DNA from: Cystobacter fuscus DSM 2262
GTDB taxonomy: Bacteria > Myxococcota > Myxococcia > Myxococcales > Myxococcaceae
Assembly: GCF_000335475.2 (NCBI RefSeq)
Contig: NZ_ANAH02000025.1
Span: forward strand, 88,195-152,194
Direction: 5' to 3'
DNA length: 64,000 nt
The position numbers were made by a program, and so were the translations under genes. Shown here in pieces: positions 9,463 through 17,375 of the stretch; the first letter of the stretch is position 1; every line of letters begins with the position of its first letter. A model generated the notes under the pieces. That model made no database searches. It was not told the origin of the DNA and worked only from the letters and a program-made list of their open reading frames with translations.

Positions 9463-9666
9463 ATGGCAATCGGTACCGTGAAGTGGTTCAACGACGCGAA
9501 GGGCTTCGGTTTCATCACGCAGGACGGCGGGGGCGAGGACCTCTTCTGCCACCACAGCGCGATCCAGACCGACGGCTTCCGCTCCCTGCAGGAAGGGCAG
9601 AAGGTCGAGTTCGACGTCTCCCGTGGCCCCAAGGGCCTGCAGGCGCAGAACGTTCGCCCGTCCTGA
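9463..9666 (+). CDS. cold-shock domain protein (CspA family)
   Basis: A 67-residue single cold-shock domain protein that binds single-stranded RNA or DNA and acts as an RNA chaperone. RNP1 (KGFGFITQD) and RNP2 (DLFCHHSAI) are intact, and the start [14 protein letters not shown] is family-typical. The RNP2 has CHH where many relatives have VHH/VHF. A leader of up to 230 bases without other genes lies upstream, which is typical of cold-regulated mRNAs, although I cannot show a cold-box. A strong intrinsic terminator follows 24 bases after the stop, so the gene is transcribed alone. Confidence 0.97.
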   Translation: MAIGTVKWFNDAKGFGFITQDGGGEDLFCHHSAIQTDGFRSLQEGQKVEFDVSRGPKGLQAQNVRPS

Positions 9667-9690
9667 AGCGCGTCCTCTAGGACCCGCACC

Positions 9691-9723
9691 GGCCCAGTCT
9701 CCTCGCGAGGCTGGGCCTTTTTC
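9691..9723 (+). terminator. intrinsic terminator of the cold-shock gene
   Basis: An 11-bp stem with one G-T pair (GGCCCAGTCTC / GAGGCTGGGCC), a five-base loop and five T residues directly after it. This is the clearest rho-independent terminator in the window. Confidence 0.9.
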
Positions 9724-9781
9724 GTTTTCCCTGTCCAGGTCAGCCCAGCTCGCGCTCCTGATGGCTTGCAGGTTTCGTCAT

Positions 9782-10180
9782 CATGATGCAATTGATTGCA
9801 GCAGTGCCCGGACGCGGGAGACATCCTCGGCCCGGCGCAGCGGTGCTCCGTGCGAGGGCACGAGGATGGGCTCGCCCTCCAAGGCCTCCAGCAAGGTCCG
9901 CGCGATCCGCCCCGGCTCGGTGCACAACACCGTCTTGAAGATGCGATTGATGCGCAACCCCGGAGCGCTGCCGCTCACCCAGAAGGCGAACTTCCAGAAG
10001 GGGTGGGGTGGAGGCGCGGCCTGGTTGCCCAACAACTCGTCGATATAGAGCACGGGCCGCCCCCGCCCGGAGCACGTGCACCAGGGTGCCACCGTTCTTG
10101 GAGCCGAGCAGCTCGCGGAAGACGACCTCGGGAGGGGTGGGCAGGCCCGAGAGGTCCGTGAAGGACTTCAGGCCGGGCCG
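9782..10180 (-). pseudogene. 3' fragment of an MBL-like gene (frameshifted copy of the gene at 17376)
   Basis: This stretch repeats the last 57% or so of the intact MBL-like gene at 17376-18065 in the same orientation, at about 95% identity by eye. It carries the same FRELLGSKNGGTL, LYIDELLGNQAAPPPH and RRAED segments. A net one-base insertion in the GGGCCGCCCCCGCCC stretch (about 10050-10064) shifts the frame. The 5' part of the gene is missing: at about 10180 the homology ends abruptly against an IS91-type transposase remnant. Mismatches cluster at the 3' end of the gene and at the indel, while a central stretch of about 170 bases looks identical. It is a non-functional partial duplicate. 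Confidence 0.85.
9782..10180. repeat. left copy of a ~397-bp direct repeat
   Basis: Pairs with 17377-17776 (offset 7594-7595 bases, same orientation). The two copies bracket the accessory segment that contains the helicase, the recombinase remnant and the transposase remnants. The repeat starts at CATGATGCAAT just beyond the stop codon of the MBL-like gene and ends at the GGCCGGGCCGG inside it. Confidence 0.85.
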
Positions 10181-10360
10181 GTGTAGCGGACGCGCGAGAA
10201 GCCGTTCGCCAGCACGCCACAGCCCAGGTACTCTTCCAGCACACGGACGACGTATGTGTGGTGACATCCGCGGTCGGACGAGTCCCTGACGAAATCCGGA
10301 AGGGTGTTCCGTAGAGCAGCGTGGAGCGTTGACTGCTCTGGCCGACGAGGACGGTGTCGC
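10177..10360 (-). pseudogene. IS91-family transposase, N-terminal remnant
   Basis: Reading the minus strand in the frame that ends at the TGA at 10173-10175 gives PRRPEQSTLHAALRN, then LPDFVRDSSDRG and YVVRVLEEYLGCGVLANGFSRVR. This order (RRPE..LH..(V/L)R, then a helix ending in EYLRCGxLAxGFxRxRC) is what I know from the N-terminal zinc-binding region of IS91-like HUH transposases. The first zinc cysteine that should follow SRVR is lost: the frame passes straight into the MBL-gene fragment. No catalytic HUH or tyrosine motif is present, so this is a dead fragment of about 60 codons. Confidence 0.6.
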
Positions 10361-10504
10361 GAGGACTCCGCGCGGGGCTCCGCAGGAGAATGCAGGAGAG
10401 GACGTCGGCCACCCGGGCTCTACCTCCCCCGTTCTGCGCCGATGCGGGCGCCTGCGGTGCTACCCTCCCCCCACCCAAGATGGCGAACGGGATGGGAGTG
10501 ACCG

Positions 10505-13072
10505 GTGGTAGTGATCTGGTACCAGTTGGCGATCGTGGTCACGTTGATCTTGGTTCGCCTCATCTCACCAAAGCACTTGCAAGGGGCCGCGCTGGTCTGG
10601 ACGGCATTGACGGTCATCAACCTGTTCTGGCCGCCGCTCATAGTCGTGCAGCTGATCGTTATCTGGGTCACTTACGGCGGTCTCAAGCGATCCGACCCTC
10701 CGCCAGAGCCACCCAAGCCAGCACTCGACCGGCCCATCCGCGTCGCCCCCGAGAAGCCGACCATTGACCTCGGTGCCTACGCCGCCCCCGTACCGCCTCC
10801 GGCTCCTCCGCCAGCCGTCGTGCCTACGGCCCGGCCAATCCGCGCGGTTCCAGCGTCCGCCGTAGCGCGGGTGCCGGCGTCCCAGGCGGGCGAGCAGCCG
10901 CCACGACAGGCACCACCACCCTCGGGAGCCAAGGCGGACACAAAATGGAAATGGTCGGTTCAGCAGAATGCAATCTTCGACTTCTTTGCCACAGGGAAGG
11001 GCAACGCGGTAGTTCGCGCGAGGGCGGGCACGGGCAAGACCACCACCATCCTGGAGGGCATCACCTACGCCCCCGAGAGCGACATCGTGCTTGCGGCGTT
11101 CAACAAGCGCATCGCGGAAGAGTTGGTGACGAAGCTGAAGAACCCCGCCGCCACGGCGAAGACCCTGCATGCGCTCGGCTTCGCTGCGGTGAAGACGTAC
11201 TGGAACGGCACTGCGCTCGATAAGGACCGGGGGTTAACTCTCGCCCGCCGGGCAGCCGGGAACCAGAGTCCCGACCTGATGATCAAGCTCATCAGGAAGC
11301 TCGCTGAGTACGGCAAGAACATTGCTCCGTTCGGCTTCGTAGCCGACTTGGTCGAGTTGGCGATCCAGTTCGACGTCGAACCCGACGCGAAATGGAGCGA
11401 GCGCGGTTGGGACACCGAGAAGGTCGCCAAGTGCGCCCACGAAGCCATGCGGCTTGCCACGCAACGCGACGGCACCGTGGACTTCGACGACATGATCTTC
11501 GTCCCCGTGGCGATGAAGATGGTCCACCCGAAGTACGACCTCGTGGTGATCGACGAGGCGCAGGACATGAACCTGACCCAGCTCCTGCTTGCCCAGAAGC
11601 TGGTCCGCAAGGGTGGGCGCACGGTGGTCGTGGGCGATGACCGACAGGCCATCTACGGGTTCCGTGGCGCCGACTCGAAGAGTCTTGACCGGCTCAAGAG
11701 CGAGTTGAGCGCGGTCGAGTTTCCCCTCACGACGACCTACCGCTGCCCGAAGAAGGTAGTGGCCCTCGCCCAGCAACTTGTGTCCGATTACAGGGCAGCA
11801 GACACCGCCCCCGAGGGCATCGTCCGCGACGTGTCGAATTCGAAGCTGGTTGACGAAGCCACGCCCGGCTGTTTCATCCTCAGCCGCAAGAACGCGCCGC
11901 TTGTCTCGACGTGCATCAAGCTCCTCAAGCGGGGCAAGAGGGCGAAGGTCGAGGGGAAGGATATCGGGCGCAGCCTCCTGACCATCGTCAAGAAGCTCGG
12001 CGGGACGACCATCGAGAGCTTCCTCTCCAAGCTCGCAGCCTGGGAAGAGCGCGAGACGAATCGCGCTCGCTTGGCGGCGAAGGACCCAGAGCCGGTCATC
12101 GAGCGCATCGCAGACCAGGCCGGAATGCTCGTGGCACTCTGCGAGGACCTCTTCACGACGAAGGAGCTGGAGGCTCGCATCGAGAACCTGTTTGACGATG
12201 CCGCCAAAGGCGCCCAGCCTCTCATTATTTGCAGTTCAGTCCACAAGGCCAAGGGGTTGGAGCGCGAGAGGGTGTTCCTCCTCAAGGACACGTTCAGCCG
12301 AACCGGAACGGAAGAATGCAATATCGAATATGTTGCGATTACGCGCGCAAAGCAGGAGTTGATCTGGGTGGTCAACGAGGCTTCGAACCGTTCACTTGTC
12401 CCGATGACACTAGAGGAATTTGTGCTCGATGACCGTCATGACGGGGTGCCTCCGTTCGACGGGGTAAACTGCGCCCCCAAAGGAAGTCTCGGCGGCTCGT
12501 TTCAAACCGCGACAGAGGGACGAGAACCCATGAAAAGCACCGACCAGGAAGTCCGAATTCTCGCCGGCGAAGAAGCAGACAAATATCTGTCAATGGCACC
12601 AGACCTACTGCCGCTTGGGAACAAGCTTATTTTCCGCATCTCCGAAGGAGCACTCGAGACGCACCGCGAGCGCCTGCGAGCGACGTTTCCCGCGGCTGTG
12701 CTTCGCCCAATCCCTCCGCCGAAGCCGTACACCAGTGGCCGACCGGTGGCGTACGAGCACATGCAGAAGCTTTTGGATGTTGAGGGTAGCTTTCGGGATT
12801 TCCCCCCGTGCGTAAAGTTGCCGACGGTGGATCCTCCCGGGGGTGGCTACGAGAGAACCTACGTGGGCTCGGGCGTTCCGGCCTCGGAGCATCCGCTTGC
12901 GAATGGCTGGTTCTCCCGCTGCATGAACTGCGCGAGCAAAGAGACCCGCGTCATCTACGCAAGCTCTGCGACGCACTTCGGAAGCATTGAGACCTCGCGG
13001 TGGAATGAGTGCTGGTACGAATGCCTCGAGTGCGGAAAATTCAATTACCATCAGACCAACTACGAGTTCTGA
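10505..13072 (+). CDS. membrane-anchored UvrD/Rep-like superfamily 1 helicase with C-terminal zinc ribbon
   Basis: An 855-residue protein with an unusual layout. Two hydrophobic helices (about residues 2-20 and 28-57) are followed by a proline-rich linker (65-145), a superfamily 1A helicase core and a C-terminal CxxC/CxxC ribbon (C806, C809, C840, C843). Helicase motifs are complete: Walker A ARAGTGKTT (K178), Walker B VVIDEAQD (D350, E351), motif III GDDRQAIYGFRGAD, motif IV TTYRCPKKV, motif V SSVHKAKGLE and motif VI AITRAKQE. It should be an ATP-driven 3'-5' DNA translocase held at the inner membrane. The GTG start has GGGAG about 8 bases upstream. Codon use is less G/C-biased than in its neighbours, especially after 12200, and a recombinase remnant follows, which points to transfer. 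UvrD-like helicases in islands often belong to defence systems; I infer, but cannot show, such a role. Confidence 0.88.
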   Translation: MVVIWYQLAIVVTLILVRLISPKHLQGAALVWTALTVINLFWPPLIVVQLIVIWVTYGGLKRSDPPPEPPKPALDRPIRVAPEKPTIDLGAYAAPVPPPAPPPAVVPTARPIRAVPASAVARVPASQAGEQPPRQAPPPSGAKADTKWKWSVQQNAIFDFFATGKGNAVVRARAGTGKTTTILEGITYAPESDIVLAAFNKRIAEELVTKLKNPAATAKTLHALGFAAVKTYWNGTALDKDRGLTLARRAAGNQSPDLMIKLIRKLAEYGKNIAPFGFVADLVELAIQFDVEPDAKWSERGWDTEKVAKCAHEAMRLATQRDGTVDFDDMIFVPVAMKMVHPKYDLVVIDEAQDMNLTQLLLAQKLVRKGGRTVVVGDDRQAIYGFRGADSKSLDRLKSELSAVEFPLTTTYRCPKKVVALAQQLVSDYRAADTAPEGIVRDVSNSKLVDEATPGCFILSRKNAPLVSTCIKLLKRGKRAKVEGKDIGRSLLTIVKKLGGTTIESFLSKLAAWEERETNRARLAAKDPEPVIERIADQAGMLVALCEDLFTTKELEARIENLFDDAAKGAQPLIICSSVHKAKGLERERVFLLKDTFSRTGTEECNIEYVAITRAKQELIWVVNEASNRSLVPMTLEEFVLDDRHDGVPPFDGVNCAPKGSLGGSFQTATEGREPMKSTDQEVRILAGEEADKYLSMAPDLLPLGNKLIFRISEGALETHRERLRATFPAAVLRPIPPPKPYTSGRPVAYEHMQKLLDVEGSFRDFPPCVKLPTVDPPGGGYERTYVGSGVPASEHPLANGWFSRCMNCASKETRVIYASSATHFGSIETSRWNECWYECLECGKFNYHQTNYEF

Positions 13073-13158
13073 CGGCGCGGCGCCCGGCGTGCTACGCGGA
13101 TAGGAAGAACAAACCGGGGTCAGAGAGTACCGCTGCGGCCCGCGCTTCACCACCGAAG

Positions 13159-13380
13159 GGCAGTCGAGTGGGGCAGGACTCCGTGAGGTGCTGGCACACG
13201 CTCCGCCACGCGTTCGCCAGCCACTTGGTGATGAAGGGCATGACGCTCAAAGCAGCACAGGAACTGCTGGGTCACGCCACCATCGACATGATGATGAAGT
13301 ACGCGCACCTGAGCCCGGACGCGCGCCGGGAGGCGATCAAGGTCCTGGAGAGAGCCGCGAGGCCGCCTGCTCGAGGTCAC
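13159..13380 (+). pseudogene. tyrosine recombinase (phage integrase), C-terminal remnant
   Basis: The frame carries the last third of an integrase catalytic domain: WHTLRHAFASHLV (His and second Arg), ELLGHATIDMMMKYAHL (conserved His and the nucleophilic Tyr), then SPDARREAIKVLE. The first catalytic arginine and the whole N-terminal half are absent; the upstream codons (back to 13073) show no integrase similarity. Close relatives of this tail are common in myxobacterial integron- or XerC-like recombinases. The remnant lies 87 bases after the helicase, inside the repeat-bounded segment, and its tail overlaps the convergent gene ending at 13337. Confidence 0.8.
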
Positions 13381-14119
13381 CGATGCCTGCCTGACTGGAA
13401 GGCCCCTTCGACAGGAACGCGACCGGCAGCTGCAAAGACGTCCCAATGGCCCACGCGCCCACGGCCCACCGCGTACCCGCCTCGGCCCCGAAATCGCGCA
13501 CCTTGAACTCTGCGCCGCGGCCCCAGAAGCGCTTCATGGTCGCGGAGCCTCCATCCGGGGGGCAGTACCCCATGATGAGGACGCGGGGCAGCTGGTGCTC
13601 CTCCACGAGCAGGCGGACAAGCGGACGCAGCAACTCGTCGGACTCCCGCTTGAGGAGATCAATCGCCCGTGCGCGCTCCTCCGGCGTTCGTTCAGAGGCA
13701 TCGAAGACCGTGTCGAACTTGCCGGCCGTCGGCAGGGGCGACACGTCGAGGTGCACGCACCGTCGTCCCGTCCCGTACACGCCGCCGTAGGAGACCTCTC
13801 CGCCCGAAGCCGTCCGAACGATGCGCTCAGCCTTGTCGAACCAGGTGCGGTACGGACGCGTGAAGTACCCAGTCTGCCGGTCCCAGTGACTCTTGGCATC
13901 GTCCGACTTCGGCACGAAGCCCTCGGTCACCTCTCGGTCACTCGGATTCAGGGCAATCGTCACGAGATGGACCGGCGCCTCATCGGCTGGAAGCCCGAAC
14001 CCGATGATGGGCGGCAATGCCGTGTTCTTGAACCAAGGGGCCAGCGAGGGGTCGGAGAGATAGTGCTGCCGCCGTTCCAGAGCAGCGCTGAACAGCACCT
14101 GGAAGACCTCGAATTTCAC
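13337..14119 (-). CDS. hypothetical protein
   Basis: A 260-residue soluble protein with no signal peptide. Visible conserved-looking blocks are HLVTIALNPSDREV, YFTRPYRTWFDKAER, CVHLDVSPLPTAGKF and VLIMGYCPPDGGSATMKRFWG. The phrase 'ALNPSDRE' followed by a tract with aromatic residues and a later 'HLD(V/A)SPLPT' loosely recalls uracil-DNA-glycosylase-fold proteins, but the catalytic motifs cannot be assigned, so I give no function. It lies in the accessory region, convergent with the helicase and integrase remnant, and overlaps the remnant's tail by about 40 bases. The frame is intact. Confidence 0.7.
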   Translation of the reverse strand: MKFEVFQVLFSAALERRQHYLSDPSLAPWFKNTALPPIIGFGLPADEAPVHLVTIALNPSDREVTEGFVPKSDDAKSHWDRQTGYFTRPYRTWFDKAERIVRTASGGEVSYGGVYGTGRRCVHLDVSPLPTAGKFDTVFDASERTPEERARAIDLLKRESDELLRPLVRLLVEEHQLPRVLIMGYCPPDGGSATMKRFWGRGAEFKVRDFGAEAGTRWAVGAWAIGTSLQLPVAFLSKGPSSQAGIGDLEQAASRLSPGP

Positions 14120-14699
14120 GCGAGTGTCCTTTCATCAAGCAAAACCCAGGAAGCCTAAGTCAGGACCTACCCATCCCGCCACCCCTGGAACTCCTCCCGA
14201 CGCATTCGAGTCGGAGCCCGGTGCGGAAAGGCTCGCCGAGCCATCCCGGGCAGGCCGGCGAATACCCGAGGTGCTCCACAAGCTCGGCCAACTCCGGCGC
14301 TAGTGGACTGTCCACGAAGTTCGTGGACATAGCCACTGGGATGAATAGCTCTGGTGGATGAGAATCTGGGCCGCATACGCCTCGACCGCTGCCCTTTGGT
14401 CGGTCTGGGTGATAACCAAAAGATGATGTCTGGGATACAGAGCCCGGGAATCCATCAGTCGCTCAGCGTAGTGTTGCAACTGCTCCCGCCCGACCGCATT
14501 CGCCAGGAACATCCGCGAAGGCCCCAGGAGGCTGAGGAAAAGGCGAAGGGCCCGGAATCGTCTCGCGAGTCCGGGCCCTTCTATTGGCGAGCAGTACTGG
14601 AGCCGGAAGGCGACTTTACCGCCCCATGCGACTCACGTCATCAATCTCCTCAACAGTTGATGAACGTTCGTAACAAACGCATTTTTACCAGACGCGGTC
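14120..14699. other. gene-free stretch in the accessory region
   Basis: About 580 bases with no gene I can support. Short frames on the minus strand (for example 70 codons at 14300-14512) have no recognisable similarity and no good ribosome site. The only structured element is the strong hairpin at 14545-14581. The stretch probably consists of remnants left by earlier insertions. Confidence 0.5.
14545..14581 (-). terminator. strong hairpin terminator, probably for the collagen-like gene
   Basis: A perfect 12-bp stem (GAAGGGCCCGGA / TCCGGGCCCTTC) with a 13-base loop. Read on the minus strand, a TTTT run follows within a few bases. It therefore fits as the terminator of the gene ending at 14700. 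Confidence 0.75.
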
Positions 14700-15410
14700 T
14701 TACTTCACACAGGCGAACGCCACGTTTCCGGCGCCGTGTTCGAAAGGACCGAAACCCGTCGCATATCCATTCCATGCGCAATACCGGTGGACTGCTGACC
14801 TACACGCCAAGTCCATGACTGCGGTTGGAGTACAACTAGAGACCACCGACGTGAGAGTAGAAAAAGGCGTACTGAATACTCTCGCGCCAGGGCCGGGGAT
14901 GCCCTGAAGCCCTTGAGGACCAGTGTCGCCCTTGGGACCTTGCGGGCCCGGAATACCCTGCACCCCCTGCGGACCGGTGTCGCCCTTCTCACCCTTCTCG
15001 CCCTTGGGTCCCACCGCGCCCAGAGTCACATCGAAGGAGTCATTCTGTTCTACATTGGAGCCGGTCGACATCGTTAGCCGGTAAGAGCCGGAGCGCATGA
15101 GTACCGGAGGTAGGGCGACGACGACAGTGTAAGGGGTATAGGTCTTGACTTGCACCCCAATATCCATGAGGTAAACGCTGGGCGCGAGTCCGGTGGAAGT
15201 GACGAAGTTGCGGCCATGGATGGTCATCTGGTCCAGGTCGTAATCCACCTCCAAGTCTGTGATGTGCATCCGATTAGGGGTCGTCTGCGCCTGCGCCTGT
15301 GCCGAGATCGTCAGTCCCGCTATCAGGCCGGTCAGTACGCCCAAGCGGATGGCCATGGATGACATGCGCAGGTGAACCCCCAACGTCCTACTCCGGAAGG
15401 CTTTCATCAT
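14700..15410 (-). CDS. secreted IPT/TIG plus collagen-like repeat protein
   Basis: A secreted protein of about 236 residues. After a signal peptide ending in SAQAQAQ comes an IPT/TIG-like immunoglobulin fold ([19 protein letters not shown] to [13 protein letters not shown]). About 15 collagen-type Gly-X-Y triplets follow ([16 protein letters not shown] and so on), then a C-terminal Cys-containing module ([31 protein letters not shown]). Bacterial proteins of this plan are usually surface or appendage components, and collagen stalks can trimerise. The ATG at 15410 (start of MMKAF) leaves a normal signal peptide; a longer reading to 15464 is possible. The ribosome site is weak. It lies in the accessory segment between the hairpin at 14545 and the IS91 remnant. 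Confidence 0.8.
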   Translation of the reverse strand: MMKAFRSRTLGVHLRMSSMAIRLGVLTGLIAGLTISAQAQAQTTPNRMHITDLEVDYDLDQMTIHGRNFVTSTGLAPSVYLMDIGVQVKTYTPYTVVVALPPVLMRSGSYRLTMSTGSNVEQNDSFDVTLGAVGPKGEKGEKGDTGPQGVQGIPGPQGPKGDTGPQGLQGIPGPGARVFSTPFSTLTSVVSSCTPTAVMDLACRSAVHRYCAWNGYATGFGPFEHGAGNVAFACVK

Positions 15411-15639
15411 GAATTGTTCTTGTTTCTCTTGATGTGTGGATTTGTGACGCGCATGGAAGCGCAATCGCTGGCACCCACTCTTACAGCAAAAAGGCTTCGT
15501 TCAAAACGGCTTCGAGAACCGGTACTTCAGGCAGGCTGCTACGCGAGTAAGCAGATGAATACCCGGTTTACGATTTTTGCCAGTGCAAACCCTGCCGAGC
15601 GGTCAAGGTTACGGTGGTGTTGCTTGCTCATGGTGCACA

Positions 15640-15815
15640 CTCCGCCCTTCCTGTTGCTCCCCCACGCAGGAAAGGAGGGGGCGAGCGCGGCACCTGAAGC
15701 AGTGGTCAGCAAGGAGCCGAAGAAGGAGCGGATGCCGCGAGTGGACTGGGCGAAGCTGCTGCGCAGGAGGTTCGCGTTGGCGGTCTCCCGGAGTCAGATC
15801 CTTGAGCGGAACAAT
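15640..15815 (+). pseudogene. IS91-type transposase, C-terminal remnant
   Basis: The plus-strand frame reads HAGKEGASAAPEAV, then KEPKKERMPRVDWAKLLRR and RFALAV. 'RxxWAxLLRRxFxLDV' followed by a zinc CxxC block is how many IS91-like transposases end. Here the frame diverges (SRSQILERNN) before the CxxC block. It is about 60 codons long, on the opposite strand from the N-terminal remnant at 10177, and so is not simply the other end of that copy. Function is lost. Confidence 0.5.
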
Positions 15816-15908
15816 GACCACGGACCTTCCGCCAACAAAAGGGGCTCGAAGTGATCTTCCCATGCCAAGAGCCTGGTCTTGCTCGGATCATGCGGAACTC
15901 TCCATGAG

Positions 15909-16451
15909 ATGGATGCTCCTGTGCACCGGAGCTTCTCGAAGGTGGGGCAGGTGTCCGCTCGGCACCTGAGCCTCAATCAGCCCTGCTTCATCGACTGCAC
16001 CTTCGAGGTGAAGCAGGAGTTGAAGAATTACCAGAGCTGGGTGGCCGCGTCCCTCAAGGGCTGCCGGTTCAAGGGTCGGCTGACAGGGTGTGACTTCGGC
16101 TACTGGCCTGAATACATGAGCCTGCCGTGGTATCAGCATGGCTTCATCGAGGACTGCGACTTCACCGAGGCCCAGATGGATGCTTGCCGCATCATGGGCT
16201 GTGACCCTGCCACCATCCGCTTCCCCAAGTGGCCCTGATTCACCATTCTGGACCCCATTGGGCGAGCCCGCGAACTCAACAGCATCCAGTGGCCGGGAGG
16301 TTTTCGCCCCATCATCGTGGAGAGGCAGTACAGGGATCCTCCCCGCACAACGGCCGTGACGTTCTACGCCCCCGCCCTCGCCAGGCGCCGCAAGACCACA
16401 GCGGAAGCGTTCAGGGCCGTCATCGAGCAGTTCGACTGCATCGTCTACTGA
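15909..16451 (+). pseudogene. pentapeptide-like protein gene interrupted by an in-frame TGA
   Basis: The frame has CTFEVKQELKNYQ, then SLKGCRFKGRLTGCDFGYW and GFIEDCDFTEAQMDACRIMGCD. The spacing of C-x-F and A/C-x-F units recalls pentapeptide-repeat proteins. It stops at a TGA at 16236, but the same frame continues open for 70 more codons (FTILDPIGRARELNSIQWPG, ending QFDCIVY) to a second TGA at 16449-16451. The composition of this extension looks coding, so the first TGA probably interrupts a protein of about 180-190 residues. A start at TTG 15879 is also possible; the ATG at 15909 gives MDAPVHRSF. Alternatives are that the shorter 109-residue form is functional, or a sequencing error. Confidence 0.6.
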
Positions 16452-16526
16452 CTGGGCCATGCCGAAGTCGCGCGACACCTTCCGGAGGGTCGTACTGCCG
16501 CGGAGGCGAAGTCTCCGCCAATAAGG

Positions 16527-17321
16527 TCACGACGCCGAGGGCAGTTCGTCCAAGCTCCTCAGGTTCTCCTCGGCCATGCGGCGGTACTGCGGGACAATCT
16601 CCACGGCCAGCACCGCTCGCAGTTGATGACGTGCCCCTTCGAGATCTCCTGCTTCCTGACAACGGATCATCCGGTGAAGAGCTTGTGAAAGCCGCTGCTT
16701 TCCGTCGTCCATGCGCTTCAACATCACCGCCAGGAGTGCCTCGGTGCCTCCCACGGTCCTGAGAGACTCTTCGGTTTCGGTCTCACTGATGGCCACGATA
16801 GGCGCGGTCCGCCGCAGGAAGTCGCGCAGGTCGTCGCGGAGTTCCAGCGATTGGCCCTGTTGAACCCGGAGAGCCAGGGCTCGGATCTGCCCCCATGGGT
16901 GAAAGTCCTGTTCGACCTGCCCGGTCAGGAAGATCGTCTCGAATGTTGCCAGATAGTCGAGTCGGATCTCGAGCTGCTCCCGGTAGTGAGAAACGACCTC
17001 GGCTGCGAGGGCATCTTCGATCACCTTCCGCGCGCCAGCGAAGTCGCCCTTGTCGCGCAGGGCATCGACTTGGGAATCCACCTTCCCCAAGCGCAGGGAG
17101 CCGTCCCGGATACGACGACCGATCTCCCGCAGGAGGGTGGTCGCTGTCGAGACACCGCGCAGGGCGTCTTCGATGTCCCCGGTGCTGATCGTCACGAGTC
17201 GGGCGCCTCCGCTCAGCAGGGCGCGGGTTTCGTCACTCAGCTCGAGCGCCTCTCCCTGCTCCAGTACTCGCTGCTCCAGTTGCTCGAATCGTCGCCAGAC
17301 AAGCCGTTCCTCGTCGGTCAT
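16527..17321 (-). CDS. two-domain DUSAM protein
   Basis: A 264-residue soluble protein made of two DUSAM (DUF2379) domains, a family largely restricted to myxobacteria. Domain 1 (about residues 1-125) has FEQLEQRVLEQGEALELSDE, DIEDALRGVSTATTLLREI and GDFAGARKVIEDALAAEVV. Domain 2 (about 140-260) repeats the pattern: IRALALRVQQGQSLEL, TEESLRTVGGTEALL and GDLEGARHQLRAVLAVEIVP. The role of DUSAM proteins is unknown; they are often found near mobile or contingency genes. It is the last gene before the right-hand copy of the direct repeat, so it belongs to the accessory segment. The frame is intact. Confidence 0.85.
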   Translation of the reverse strand: MTDEERLVWRRFEQLEQRVLEQGEALELSDETRALLSGGARLVTISTGDIEDALRGVSTATTLLREIGRRIRDGSLRLGKVDSQVDALRDKGDFAGARKVIEDALAAEVVSHYREQLEIRLDYLATFETIFLTGQVEQDFHPWGQIRALALRVQQGQSLELRDDLRDFLRRTAPIVAISETETEESLRTVGGTEALLAVMLKRMDDGKQRLSQALHRMIRCQEAGDLEGARHQLRAVLAVEIVPQYRRMAEENLRSLDELPSAS

Positions 17322-17375
17322 GGCTTCTTCTACCGCCTACGCGTGGGTTCCACCTGCGCTACACCTGCTTGCTTC

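Noticed and set aside
14300..14512. 70-codon minus-strand frame as a gene
   Set aside because: No ribosome site, no family resemblance, and it lies among remnants; could be a fragment but cannot be supported.
16236..16238. TGA as a selenocysteine codon in the pentapeptide-like gene
   Set aside because: No redox motif around it and no SECIS-like hairpin evident just downstream; nonsense mutation or error is simpler.
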